A stretch of DNA of 64,000 bases, taken from assembly GCF_036860675.1 (NCBI RefSeq), contig NZ_JAYKGK010000003.1, forward strand, positions 186,001 through 250,000, given 5' to 3'. Each line of letters starts with the position of its first letter. Positions within the stretch are counted from its first letter, which is position 1. This DNA is from Rosettibacter primus (GTDB lineage Bacteria; Bacteroidota; Ignavibacteria; Ignavibacteriales; Melioribacteraceae). Made by a program: the position numbers and the translations under genes. The notes under the pieces were generated by a model, which was not told the DNA's origin, did no database searches, and saw only the letters and a program-made list of their open reading frames with translations. Below, piece after piece: positions 1-8,382 of this stretch.

Positions 1-546
1 GATTGAAAAGAAGAGTCCAAAGGTGATTTGGAAGATAGTTGTAATAATAAAATAAGCTGTAGCATCTTCAGTATTAAATAAGATAATTAAAAATTTAGTT
101 ATTAGTGTTAATTCATAAAACAATAAAACTATATAGAAAGCATTAATAATTCTTTCATTTATTAAAAAAATTGAGAACCGCTTGAAAAATATTAAGAAAA
201 TAATCCAATGAATAATTATGAAAGTAAGTAATATTACATCCTGTCTATTAACAATATAATTTAAGAATAATGTAAATAATACAATGAATATTAATAGATT
301 TTTATAACGTCTAACTTCGCTTTTATCTAAAATTGATAATAAATAGCAAAAGCAAAAAATTATAAAAATAAAAGAAATATACTTTGAGTTAAGTCCTACT
401 TTTCTTAATAACAATGAAACAGGATCACTTATTGCCAAAAAGACAAAGTAAAGAAAATACTTTCTTTTATAATTTCTAATAGGTGGAAATAACCAAACTA
501 TTATACTTGTGTAAAATAATATTTTTGATAGTTCAACTATATTCAT
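1..546 (-). CDS. Multi-pass membrane protein, 3' truncated by window edge
   Basis: An open frame of 182 codons runs from an ATG at 546 off the left edge with no stop. It is almost entirely hydrophobic, with about six predicted membrane helices separated by short basic loops (for example RNYKRK near residue 25 and DKSEVRRYK near 75). Its ATG overlaps the stop of the upstream secreted-protein gene as TAATG, so the two are probably co-translated. I do not recognise the family. The composition and uninterrupted frame in AT-rich DNA argue for a real gene. The C-terminus lies outside the window. A role linked to the upstream secreted protein (export, processing or sensing) is only inferred from the coupling. 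Confidence 0.6.
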   Translation of the reverse strand, partial: MNIVELSKILFYTSIIVWLFPPIRNYKRKYFLYFVFLAISDPVSLLLRKVGLNSKYISFIFIIFCFCYLLSILDKSEVRRYKNLLIFIVLFTLFLNYIVNRQDVILLTFIIIHWIIFLIFFKRFSIFLINERIINAFYIVLLFYELTLITKFLIILFNTEDATAYFIITTIFQITFGLFFSI

Positions 547-1055
547 TAATCATCACAAAATGGTGGACAGGTTGTTGCCATTTCTAAAGTATTACTTGAA
601 TTACTTACAGTAAATAAAGTAGAACCTGATTCTAAGCTTGGAGTTTTCATGTTGTTCGAATTGTAATAGAGCCCTCTCAGTTCAAAATAAATTACTGGGT
701 CGTCACTGCTGTTCAGGAATTCTTCAACTACTTCTTTACTGAACACAAAAGCTTTTTCATTGGGTTGCAATGATACATTATTTTCCAATAACAATGGCAA
801 TCGTTTACCACTAAGAATTACTGGATATTTGCCTTTAATGGAAAGCAGAATGTATTTATCAGCTTTTGCCACAGCTGCTTTAAGTAAATCTTTTTTCACA
901 GCAATTGAAAATACAGGTTTACCGAACAATTGATTGGCTTCTTCTTTTGCAAAGATTTTGCCAATTCTTAATTGCTTATTTTGTGCTGATGCTGTTGATG
1001 AAAAAATCAACGCAACCATTAAAACTAAAAGGCAGGAACCTATTACTTTTTTCAT
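546..1055 (-). CDS. Secreted hypothetical protein with C-terminal CPPFC motif
   Basis: About 169 residues. It begins with a signal peptide (MKKVIGSCLLVLMVALIFSS, then an Ala-Ser-Ala-Gln cleavage region), so it should be exported. The start chosen is the ATG at 1055: a GGGGG tract lies five bases upstream, whereas the in-frame ATG at 1067 has no ribosome site. The mature part is mixed alpha/beta with no domain I recognise. The only cysteines in the mature protein are in the last residues, TTCPPFCDD, so the extreme tail could form a disulfide, bind metal or be a processing signal. Its stop overlaps the start of the downstream membrane protein. Function unknown. Confidence 0.7.
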   Translation of the reverse strand: MKKVIGSCLLVLMVALIFSSTASAQNKQLRIGKIFAKEEANQLFGKPVFSIAVKKDLLKAAVAKADKYILLSIKGKYPVILSGKRLPLLLENNVSLQPNEKAFVFSKEVVEEFLNSSDDPVIYFELRGLYYNSNNMKTPSLESGSTLFTVSNSSNTLEMATTCPPFCDD

Positions 1056-1200
1056 ACATACCCCCATTTTATTATGTTAATAAATAAGTAACAAAAGAGA
1101 GGAAAAGTTTTTATTAATATATTTATAATCAAGAAAAAATACACTAAAATTTTTAAAATTATTTTTGCCCTTCTGTGAATGTTATTACTCTTCTGACATT

Positions 1201-2238
1201 TCAAACAAATCTTCCTTCAATAATATTACCGCAATAAATGCACTTGCCGTCTTTCATTTTGTATTTCAATATTGAATGCCAATCACGAACAATTAATTCT
1301 TTTTTACAGTTGGAACAGTAAGTTGTTTGTCCATCAATATCGTGAATATTTCCTGTGTAACAATATTTTATGCCTTCACTAAGAGCAATATTTCTTGCCA
1401 TTCTCAAAGTAGAAGGTGGGGTTCTTTCTTTGTCTCTCATCTTAAAATCAGGATGAAATGCGGTGAAATGTAAAGGCACGCTATCACCAAGATTCTTCAA
1501 TATCCATTCACACATACTTTTAATTTCATCTGGAGAATCATTTTCCTGTGGAATTAGCAAAGTAGTAATTTCAAACCAAACATCGGTTTCATTCTTAAGC
1601 CACTTTAATGTATCGAGCACAGGTTCAAGATGTGAAAAAGTTAATTTGTGATAAAATGTTTCTGTAAATGCTTTTAAGTCAACATTAGCAGCATCAATAA
1701 ATTGATAAACTTCTTTTCTTGCTTCTTTATCTATGTATCCAGCAGTAACCATAACAGTTTTAATACCTTCTTGTCTTGCGAGTTTAGAAATATCAATTAC
1801 ATATTCACCAAAAATTACAGGGTCATTGTATGTAAATGCAATTGAAGGGACATGATATTTTTTTGCAAGTGCAACAACATCTTCAGGTGAAGCCTCAAGT
1901 GAATTTGTGTTATCCAATTTTGCTTTGCTTATAGACCAATTTTGACAAAACTTGCAACCGAGATTACACCCTGCAGTTCCAAAACTTAAGATTTGTGTAC
2001 CCGGATAAAAATGGTTAAGGGGTTTTTTCTCAATCGGGTCAATTGCAAATCCTGTTGGTCTGCCATAACCAATTGAATATAATTTCCCACCAATATTTTG
2101 TCTTATGAAACAAAAGCCTGCCTGACCTTCTCCGATAGTGCAGTAGCGGGGACATAATGTGCAAAGGATTTTATTATTTTTAGTTAATTGCCACCACTTT
2201 GCTAATTTCAAATTCTTCTTTTCTAATTTTTCAATCAT
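1201..2238 (-). CDS. amrS: AmmeMemoRadiSam-type radical SAM protein
   Basis: Radical SAM enzyme of the family resembling pyruvate-formate-lyase activase, known as the radical SAM part of the AmmeMemoRadiSam system; the substrate of that system is not established. From the ATG at 2238 the protein has 345 residues. An N-terminal cysteine cluster (C26, C29, C33, C43) precedes the CX3CX2C iron-sulfur motif C91/C95/C98 in GCNLGCKFCQNW, and a CxxC...CxxC zinc-ribbon-like tail lies near the C-terminus. I preferred ATG 2238 because GGAAGGGGAAG lies just upstream; a TTG at 2301 would overlap the pyk stop but has no ribosome site. It is last in a lon-pyk-amrS operon. The AMMECR1 and Memo partners are not in this window. 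Confidence 0.88.
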   Translation of the reverse strand: MIEKLEKKNLKLAKWWQLTKNNKILCTLCPRYCTIGEGQAGFCFIRQNIGGKLYSIGYGRPTGFAIDPIEKKPLNHFYPGTQILSFGTAGCNLGCKFCQNWSISKAKLDNTNSLEASPEDVVALAKKYHVPSIAFTYNDPVIFGEYVIDISKLARQEGIKTVMVTAGYIDKEARKEVYQFIDAANVDLKAFTETFYHKLTFSHLEPVLDTLKWLKNETDVWFEITTLLIPQENDSPDEIKSMCEWILKNLGDSVPLHFTAFHPDFKMRDKERTPPSTLRMARNIALSEGIKYCYTGNIHDIDGQTTYCSNCKKELIVRDWHSILKYKMKDGKCIYCGNIIEGRFV

Positions 2239-2297
2239 ATCTTCCCCTTCCTTATCAATGCTATCTGTCATTTTAACAAATCTTTTATTTATAAAAA

Positions 2298-3725
2298 TCA
2301 AACAACAATAAATCTCATCCAGGTTCTTCTGCCTTTATCTGCCATTGGTTGACCTGCTGTAAAAATAATTACATCGCCATCTTTAATCAATTTTTTTTCT
2401 TTCAACAATTTTGTTGAATTTGTTATTGCAATTTCTTCATCATAAATTTTATCAAGAAAGAATGGTTTAATTCCCCAATGAAGATTCAATGTGTTTAGTG
2501 TTTCAAATTTATCAGAGATTGCAAACAAAGAAGCATCGGGTCTGAATTTTGATACAATACTTGCTTTAATTCCAAGATGTGTGAAGATTACAATTGCAGA
2601 AGCATTCATTTGTTCGGCTGCTTTTACCACAGCTGCTCCACTTGCATCAATCATGTTTTCAAAAATATTATCAGGAATATGATAATTAACATCTCTTCTA
2701 TGCCCGGCTTCGGCTTCTGTTGTAAGCAATATTTGATTCATTACTTTTACTGCTTCAACTGGAAAATTTCCTACTGATGTTTCTCCACTTAACATAACCA
2801 CATCAGTTCCATCCCAGACAGCATTAGCAATGTCAGAAACTTCTGCTCGTGTTGGAACTGGATTTTTAATCATTGATTCAAGCATTTGTGTTGCGGTAAT
2901 TACAAGTTTACCAACTTCATTGCATCTTCTTATAATTTTTTTCTGAATAACCGGCACCTGTTGAACTCCAATTTCCACACCTAAATCTCCTCGAGCTATC
3001 ATAATTCCATCCGAGACTTCAAGAATTTTTTCAAAATCCTTTACAGCTTCTTCTTTTTCAATTTTTGCAATCAATGGAATTTTAATCCCTTTTTCTTCGA
3101 GCCACGTTCTTAAATTTATTATGTCTTCCTGTTTTCTTACAAAAGATAATGCAATAAAATCAACACGATGTTTGAGTGCAAACTCTAAATCTTTAAAATC
3201 TTTTTCTGTAACTGAAGGTGTGCTTAATTTCATGCCAGGTAAATTCATCCCTTTTTTAGGTTTCAGGATTCCGCCTTCAATTATCCTGCACATTAAAGAA
3301 TCTTTATTTTTTTCTTCCACCACTAATTTTATTAAACCATCATCAATTAAAATTGTCTCTCCAATTTGAGCATCTTCAATTAACTGCACATAACTTGTAG
3401 AAATTTTTTCTTTTGTACCAATGATATTTTGAGTTGTAATTTCAAGTAAATCACCTGATTTAACTTTTATCTCCGGCTGCGATAACTCTCCTATTCTAAT
3501 TTTTGGTCCCTGAAGGTCTATTAGTATCGGGATGGGTAAAGATTTTTCAACACAAATTTCATTAATAAGATGAAATACATGTTCAAAATATTCATAATTT
3601 CCGTGTGAAAAATTAAGACGAAATCCATCAGCTCCAGCATCAATTAATGCTTCTAATTTTTCTTTTGTATCAGAAGCTGGACCAATTGTAACAAGAATTT
3701 TTGTTTTAGCAAATTGATTTTTCAC
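2298..3725 (-). CDS. pyk: Pyruvate kinase
   Basis: Catalyses phosphoenolpyruvate + ADP to pyruvate + ATP, the last step of glycolysis, in the cytoplasm. 475 residues, the usual bacterial length. Visible family motifs are GPAS near residue 15, the LNFSHG substrate loop at 38-42, active-site Lys221 in LIAKIEKEEAV, the metal/PEP-binding IARGDLGVEI at 243-252 and MLESMI at 281-286. The C-terminal regulatory domain is present and ends in a short tail without an extra PEP-utiliser domain. The start is GTG, overlapping the stop of the upstream lon-like gene (GTGA); no in-frame ATG gives a sensible N-terminus. It overlaps or abuts amrS downstream, so it sits mid-operon. Confidence 0.97.
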   Translation of the reverse strand: MKNQFAKTKILVTIGPASDTKEKLEALIDAGADGFRLNFSHGNYEYFEHVFHLINEICVEKSLPIPILIDLQGPKIRIGELSQPEIKVKSGDLLEITTQNIIGTKEKISTSYVQLIEDAQIGETILIDDGLIKLVVEEKNKDSLMCRIIEGGILKPKKGMNLPGMKLSTPSVTEKDFKDLEFALKHRVDFIALSFVRKQEDIINLRTWLEEKGIKIPLIAKIEKEEAVKDFEKILEVSDGIMIARGDLGVEIGVQQVPVIQKKIIRRCNEVGKLVITATQMLESMIKNPVPTRAEVSDIANAVWDGTDVVMLSGETSVGNFPVEAVKVMNQILLTTEAEAGHRRDVNYHIPDNIFENMIDASGAAVVKAAEQMNASAIVIFTHLGIKASIVSKFRPDASLFAISDKFETLNTLNLHWGIKPFFLDKIYDEEIAITNSTKLLKEKKLIKDGDVIIFTAGQPMADKGRRTWMRFIVV

Positions 3726-6211
3726 TTTTTCTTTTTCCCTTCACTTGATTTGGAATTATTTTCTTTTTGATTTGAATTCGTTTTTTTTGCGGGTTCTGGT
3801 TTCAATCTTTTTTTCATAGCAATTAATTCTTTTTCAACAAGACCAAAAACGGTATTCGGTTCATGCTTGCCATTTTTTAACATTCTGCCTGCCTTTATGC
3901 CGGTTAAGATTTCAATTGCTTCATCAACAGTTGAAACTGGATAAATATGAAACTTTCCTTCTTTAACTGCATTTATAACTTCATCTTTCAACATAAGGTC
4001 TTTTACATTCTGAACTGGAATTATAACACCATGTTTTCCATTCAATCCTTTCTTTTTACATACATCAAAGAAACCTTCGATTTTTTCATTAACCCCACCA
4101 ATTGGCTGAATTTCTCCTTTTTGATTTACAGAGCCCGTAATTGCAATTGATTGTTTAATTGGGATACCAGATAAAGCAGAAAGCAGGGCACAAATTTCTG
4201 TAATTGATGCGCTATCGCCGTCAATAAATCCATAACCCTGTTCGAATACAAGATTTGCATTAAACGATAGAGGAATTCTTTTGCCAAATTTTTCTCTGAA
4301 GTAACCTGAAATAATTAACACTCCTTTGTTATGTGTATTACCGCTTAAACCAGCTTCGCGTTCAACATTGATTATATTACCACTGCCAAGTGAAACAGCA
4401 GCTGTAATTCTTGATGGTCTGCCAAATGAATAAGAACCGCTTTGATAAACTACCAGTGCATTAATTGTTCCAACACGTTCACCTTCCGTATCAATTAAAA
4501 TTGTTCCTTCATGAATCATTTGTGAAAGTTTAGATTCATAAAGTCCGTGTCTTTCTTTCGAAGCTTCGTAAGCCTGAACAACATGATAATCTGCTACCAT
4601 TTTATCGCCATTATCACGTGCCCAGAAGTTTGCTTCTCGAACTAAATCTGCAATGTATGCAAATCTTGTGGTTAATTTATTTTTTTCACCAGCGTATCTT
4701 GCTCCATATTCAATAATTTTTGCGATTGCTGATTTATCGAACTCTAGTAGTTTTTCTGTTTGAATTAATTTTTTAATTACTCTTGCATATTCGGTTAATG
4801 CTTTGTCAGTTCGAACCATTTCATAATCAAAATCTGCTTTTATTTTGAAAATTTTATTAAAGTCGTCTTCGTATGCTGATAAGATGGAATAAATATAATT
4901 ATTTCCAATAAGGATTATTTTTGTGTCAATTTGAATTGGTTCGGGTTTTAAAATACTTGGGGCAATTTGATAAAGATTCGCAAGGTCTTGAATTTCTAAT
5001 TTTCCATAAAGCAGAACTCGTTTGAGAGACCGCCACACTCCTGGTTCACTTAATGCATCGAGAGCATTAATTACAAGAAAGCCTCCATTTGCTCTAAGAA
5101 GTGAACCAGCTTTAATTCTTGTAAAATCTGCATACCATCCGCCATGTCCATCGCTAATTCTTTCTATTGTTCCAAAAAGATTTGTATAAGTTGGACTTGT
5201 CTCAATTATTACAGGACATTCTTTTGTATGTGAATTATCAAGAATTATGTTTACTTCATATTCTTTTAAGTAATCTACAATAATTCCACTTTCAGTTTCT
5301 TCTCGAATGGGTTTTTGTCCTTTGAAAATATCAAGGTTCAAAATTATATTTTCACTTACCTGATCAAGATAATATCTTACTTTTTTGAATTTATATTTTT
5401 TCTTTAAATCATCTATTGTTACCTGAACTATTACTCTTACTGCTTCTGTTTCAAGCTGAATAATTTTTTCCTGAAAATCTTGTGTGAGTTTTAAGCTGTC
5501 CTTAAAAACCTGCTGTAGTTCTTCCTGATAAGAAGTGTACTTATTAAAAATTTCCTGAGCCTGGTCAGGCGATAATCTATTTTCATTTACTAAATCCTGA
5601 AGTTGAGTTACAAAAAATGGTTGATTGTCAATCACAGCTAAAATTTCTGGACGAACCATTTCACCCATTTTAACTTCGCCGAGTGTGAAATTATCTTTTC
5701 TGAGTTTATCCTCAAAACCGAGCATTATTGCTCTTTGCTGTTTGGTGTAATCAGATAAAATTTGTTTTTTCTTGCTTACAAAAGGTTCAGTTGATAAAAC
5801 TTGAGGAATTCTTTCCTGCAAAAATTTAATTGCTCGATTTAAATCTCTCTTAAACTTTTTTGCCATTCCAGCAGGAAATTGAAGCAATAGCGGTCTATCT
5901 TCATCCTTAAAATTATTTACATATGCATAATCATAAAGTTGATTCTCACAATTTGGTGCAATTGACTCAAGCATTTTTTTTATTGAAGTTAATTTACCTG
6001 TGCCTGATAATCCTGTAACAAAAATATTATATCCATGACTTTTCAGCTCAACGCCAATTTTTAATGCTTTTAATGCTCGTTCTTGGCCAACAATTCCTTC
6101 AATTGGTTCTAATTTTTCCGTGCTTTCAAATTCGAAAATCTTTGGGTCGCATGTCCACTTTAATTCATCAACTTTTAGTTCACAATGTTTTGCTGCTTTT
6201 TTTAGTGTCAT
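3722..6211 (-). CDS. Lon-family ATP-dependent protease (AAA_32 / LonB-like)
   Basis: ATP-dependent serine protease of the Lon clan in which an AAA module precedes a Lon_C protease domain. Numbering from the upstream ATG at 6235, Walker A is GLSGTGKLT (residues 75-83). A long helical insertion follows, and the protease dyad is Ser675 in DGDSAS and Lys718 in GGVNEKIEG, a 43-residue spacing as in canonical Lon. The tail is Lys/Asn/Glu rich. I chose the second ATG (6211) because AAGGA lies eight bases upstream, while 6235 has no clear site. The Lon N-terminal substrate domain is absent, which distinguishes it from classical LonA. It is first in the operon with pyk and amrS and divergent from lgt. 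Confidence 0.9.
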   Translation of the reverse strand: MTLKKAAKHCELKVDELKWTCDPKIFEFESTEKLEPIEGIVGQERALKALKIGVELKSHGYNIFVTGLSGTGKLTSIKKMLESIAPNCENQLYDYAYVNNFKDEDRPLLLQFPAGMAKKFKRDLNRAIKFLQERIPQVLSTEPFVSKKKQILSDYTKQQRAIMLGFEDKLRKDNFTLGEVKMGEMVRPEILAVIDNQPFFVTQLQDLVNENRLSPDQAQEIFNKYTSYQEELQQVFKDSLKLTQDFQEKIIQLETEAVRVIVQVTIDDLKKKYKFKKVRYYLDQVSENIILNLDIFKGQKPIREETESGIIVDYLKEYEVNIILDNSHTKECPVIIETSPTYTNLFGTIERISDGHGGWYADFTRIKAGSLLRANGGFLVINALDALSEPGVWRSLKRVLLYGKLEIQDLANLYQIAPSILKPEPIQIDTKIILIGNNYIYSILSAYEDDFNKIFKIKADFDYEMVRTDKALTEYARVIKKLIQTEKLLEFDKSAIAKIIEYGARYAGEKNKLTTRFAYIADLVREANFWARDNGDKMVADYHVVQAYEASKERHGLYESKLSQMIHEGTILIDTEGERVGTINALVVYQSGSYSFGRPSRITAAVSLGSGNIINVEREAGLSGNTHNKGVLIISGYFREKFGKRIPLSFNANLVFEQGYGFIDGDSASITEICALLSALSGIPIKQSIAITGSVNQKGEIQPIGGVNEKIEGFFDVCKKKGLNGKHGVIIPVQNVKDLMLKDEVINAVKEGKFHIYPVSTVDEAIEILTGIKAGRMLKNGKHEPNTVFGLVEKELIAMKKRLKPEPAKKTNSNQKENNSKSSEGKKKK

Positions 6212-6360
6212 AATTAAATTCCTTTTTGAAGTCATTCTCTGTTCAAAAATAAAAATTAAAGTGGTGTTAATCTAATCTAAAATTAAGAATCTAATTTCAA
6301 ATCGTATCTGTTCAAATAAAAAGAGATTATTAGTTTTAGAAATCATAATGAATCATATTT

Positions 6361-6391
6361 TTGTTTTATAACCTTATGATTGCTAAATTTG
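6361..6391 (+). promoter_or_regulatory. Bacteroidetes-type promoter of lgt
   Basis: TTG at 6361-6363, a 20-base spacer and TAAATTTG at 6384-6391 match the -33 TTG / -7 TAnnTTTG pattern known for the Bacteroidetes primary sigma factor. The lgt start lies about 34 bases downstream. It serves as a local reference for host promoters, against which the sigma-70-like promoter of the inserted cassette stands out. Confidence 0.6.
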
Positions 6392-6424
6392 TTTGTAACA
6401 AGATAAGACTAATTGAGGATAAGA

Positions 6425-7210
6425 TTGATTTACTGGGATGTTAATCCCGAAATTTTGAAACTTGGACCATTTACAATCAGGTGGTATGGCTTACTATTTG
6501 CGCTTGGATTTCTTGTAGGCTATCAAATTATGTCATTCATTTTCAAAAGAGAAAATAGAAAAGAAGCTGATTTAAATGATTTGCTCTGGTATATGATTTT
6601 AGGAACTGTTATAGGTGCAAGATTAGGACATTGTTTATTTTATAATCCAGCTTATTACTTATCTAACCCATTAGAAATTCTGCAGGTCTGGAAAGGTGGA
6701 TTAGCAAGTCACGGCGGTGCAATTGGAATTCTAATCGCAATTTATTACTTCGTAAAAAAGAAAAATCAATATTCATATTTATGGCTGCTTGATAGAATTG
6801 CAATCCCAGCAGCACTCGGAGGTTCATTTATTCGACTTGGAAATCTTTTCAATTCCGAAATTATTGGTAAACCAACAAATGCTTCGTGGGGATTTATTTT
6901 TACAGCCGTCGATAATGTCCCGCGCTATCCTGCACAACTTTTTGAATCAATTGCATATTTATTAATATTTATTTTTCTCCTGACTTACTATTACCGTTCG
7001 AATGCCAAATTTAAAAATGGCTTTTTATTAGGAATATTCCTTATTCTTGTTTTCACATTTAGATTCTTTGTTGAATTCATAAAAGAAGACCAAACTTACT
7101 TCGAACAATACCTTCCACTTAATATGGGACAACTTTTAAGTATTCCATTCATCATTGCAGGTTTTTATCTTTTATTTCGTAAAGACAAAAAATCCATTGT
7201 AATCAAATAA
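6425..7210 (+). CDS. lgt: Prolipoprotein diacylglyceryl transferase
   Basis: Inner-membrane enzyme that transfers diacylglycerol from phosphatidylglycerol to the lipobox cysteine of prolipoproteins, the first step of lipoprotein maturation. About 262 residues with seven or so membrane helices. Family motifs visible are GPFTIRWYG at the N-terminus, GARLGHCLFY, GGLASHGGAIG, RLGNLFNSEI and RYPAQLFES. I place the start at TTG 6425 (MIYWDVNPEIL...), because GAGG at 6415-6418 sits six bases before it; a TTG at 6413 in the same frame would place that ribosome site inside the gene. It is followed by the split beta-propeller gene, probably in one transcript originally. Confidence 0.93.
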   Translation: MIYWDVNPEILKLGPFTIRWYGLLFALGFLVGYQIMSFIFKRENRKEADLNDLLWYMILGTVIGARLGHCLFYNPAYYLSNPLEILQVWKGGLASHGGAIGILIAIYYFVKKKNQYSYLWLLDRIAIPAALGGSFIRLGNLFNSEIIGKPTNASWGFIFTAVDNVPRYPAQLFESIAYLLIFIFLLTYYYRSNAKFKNGFLLGIFLILVFTFRFFVEFIKEDQTYFEQYLPLNMGQLLSIPFIIAGFYLLFRKDKKSIVIK

Positions 7211-7228
7211 CAACCAGAAAGAAATCTC

Positions 7229-7933
7229 ATGAATAATAAATTATTTTTTACAGCAATATCATTAGTCTTTATTCTATCAATTGAATTTAGTATTCAAAAA
7301 ATAAATAGTAATGGAAATTATGACCCAACGAAAGATTCTTTAAGATACGAAGGGGAGATTCATTTAAGAAATATTCGTCAACTTACTTTTGGTGGAAATA
7401 ATGCAGAAGCTTACTGGAGCTTTGATAACAGAAAGTTAATATTTCAAAGTGATTGGTATAAAATTAATTCTCTGGGTTGTGACCAGATTTTTATAATGAA
7501 TTCTGACGGAAGTCCATTAGAAAATCAAAACAAATATAAATTAGTTTCTACAGGAAAGGGGAGAACAACCTGCAGCTTCTTTTTACCTGATGGCAGAATA
7601 ATTTATTCTTCAACACATGCTGCAGATGAAAAATGTCCTGAATCAAAAATGTTTTCAAATGGGAGATATGTATGGCCACTTTACAAGACTTATGATATTT
7701 ATATTGCAAATTCAGATGGTTCGGAACCAAAAATTTTAATTGGAGGTGATGGCTACGATGCAGAAGCTACAGTTTCACCTGATGGGAAATATATTGTATT
7801 TACTTCAACAAGATCCGGCGACCTTGAACTATGGCGGTATGAAATTTCGACAGGCAAATTATTGCAACTTACAAAAACACTTGGATACGACGGTGGTGCA
7901 TTTTTTTCGAGGGATTCTAAGCATAATGTTTAA
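7229..7933 (+). pseudogene. TolB/PD40-like beta-propeller, N-terminal fragment
   Basis: Exported beta-propeller protein (residues 1-25 are a signal peptide or anchor) carrying repeated PD40/TolB-type blades with motifs such as YWSFDNRKLIFQS, DQIFIMNSDGS, VSPDGKYIVFTSTRSGD and DLELWRYEISTGK. The reading frame breaks within a blade: FFSRDSK is followed by three unrelated residues and a stop at 7931-7933. The missing C-terminal part resumes at 11188 after the inserted cassette. Several tens of residues between the two pieces appear to have been lost, judged from how such blades normally continue. The encoded 234-residue fragment is unlikely to fold as a full propeller. Confidence 0.8.
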
Positions 7934-8072
7934 TAATTAATAAAAGAAGTGCAACCTATTTTGAACAAAACAATAACCGATTTATGCATCGCCATCAGTA
8001 ACACTCTCCCACCTACATCCTTGAAACGGCAAGCGGTCAAAAAATTCTTTTCCGTTACCCCCTTGATTTTTA

Positions 8073-8101
8073 TTGACTTTGTTTAAAAAATTACCTATAC
8101 T
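8073..8101 (+). promoter_or_regulatory. Sigma-70-type promoter of the cassette
   Basis: TTGACT at 8073-8078, a 17-base spacer and TATACT at 8096-8101 form a near-consensus sigma-70 promoter directed at the controller gene (start 8174). The form differs from the host-type TTG/TAnnTTTG promoter of lgt, which supports foreign origin. The -10 box lies inside the operator palindrome. Confidence 0.7.
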
Positions 8102-8112
8102 TTAATAGGTAA
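8091..8112 (+). promoter_or_regulatory. Palindromic operator of the controller protein
   Basis: TTACCTAT (8091-8098) and ATAGGTAA (8105-8112) form a perfect 8-bp inverted repeat with a six-base spacer, overlapping the -10 box. This is the placement expected for an autoregulatory operator bound by the Xre/C-protein dimer encoded immediately downstream: occupancy would block RNA polymerase. Binding itself is inferred. Confidence 0.65.
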
Positions 8113-8173
8113 TAATAAGTTTGTTTACTATAATTAGTGTATTAAAATAGTTTGTGAAAGACAAGGAAAGAAT

Positions 8174-8377
8174 ATGGCAAGCAAAATTAGTGATAATATT
8201 CGTAAATTAAGACAGAAAAAGGGTATATCTCAAGATCGCCTTTCCAAGGAAGCAGATTTGGCTTTAAATACTATTGTTAAAATTGAAACCGGCGAAAATC
8301 CAAATCCTACCGTAGAAACTTTAGAAAAAATCGCCAAGGCTCTTGGCGTCTCCGTCGCTGATTTATTTAAGGATTAA
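8174..8377 (+). CDS. Xre-family helix-turn-helix controller (C-protein-like)
   Basis: 67 residues, all of them one HTH_3/Xre fold: NIRKLRQKKGISQDRLSKEA, then LALNTIVKIETGENPNPTVE (recognition helix), then ETLEKIAKALGVSVADLFKD. Small stand-alone HTH proteins of this size immediately before a methyltransferase and nuclease are typical restriction-modification controller proteins, which delay nuclease expression until the host DNA is methylated. AAGGAAAG lies just upstream of the ATG. The palindrome over its own promoter supports autoregulation. It ends five bases before the methyltransferase start. Confidence 0.85.
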   Translation: MASKISDNIRKLRQKKGISQDRLSKEADLALNTIVKIETGENPNPTVETLEKIAKALGVSVADLFKD

Positions 8378-8382
8378 AACTT

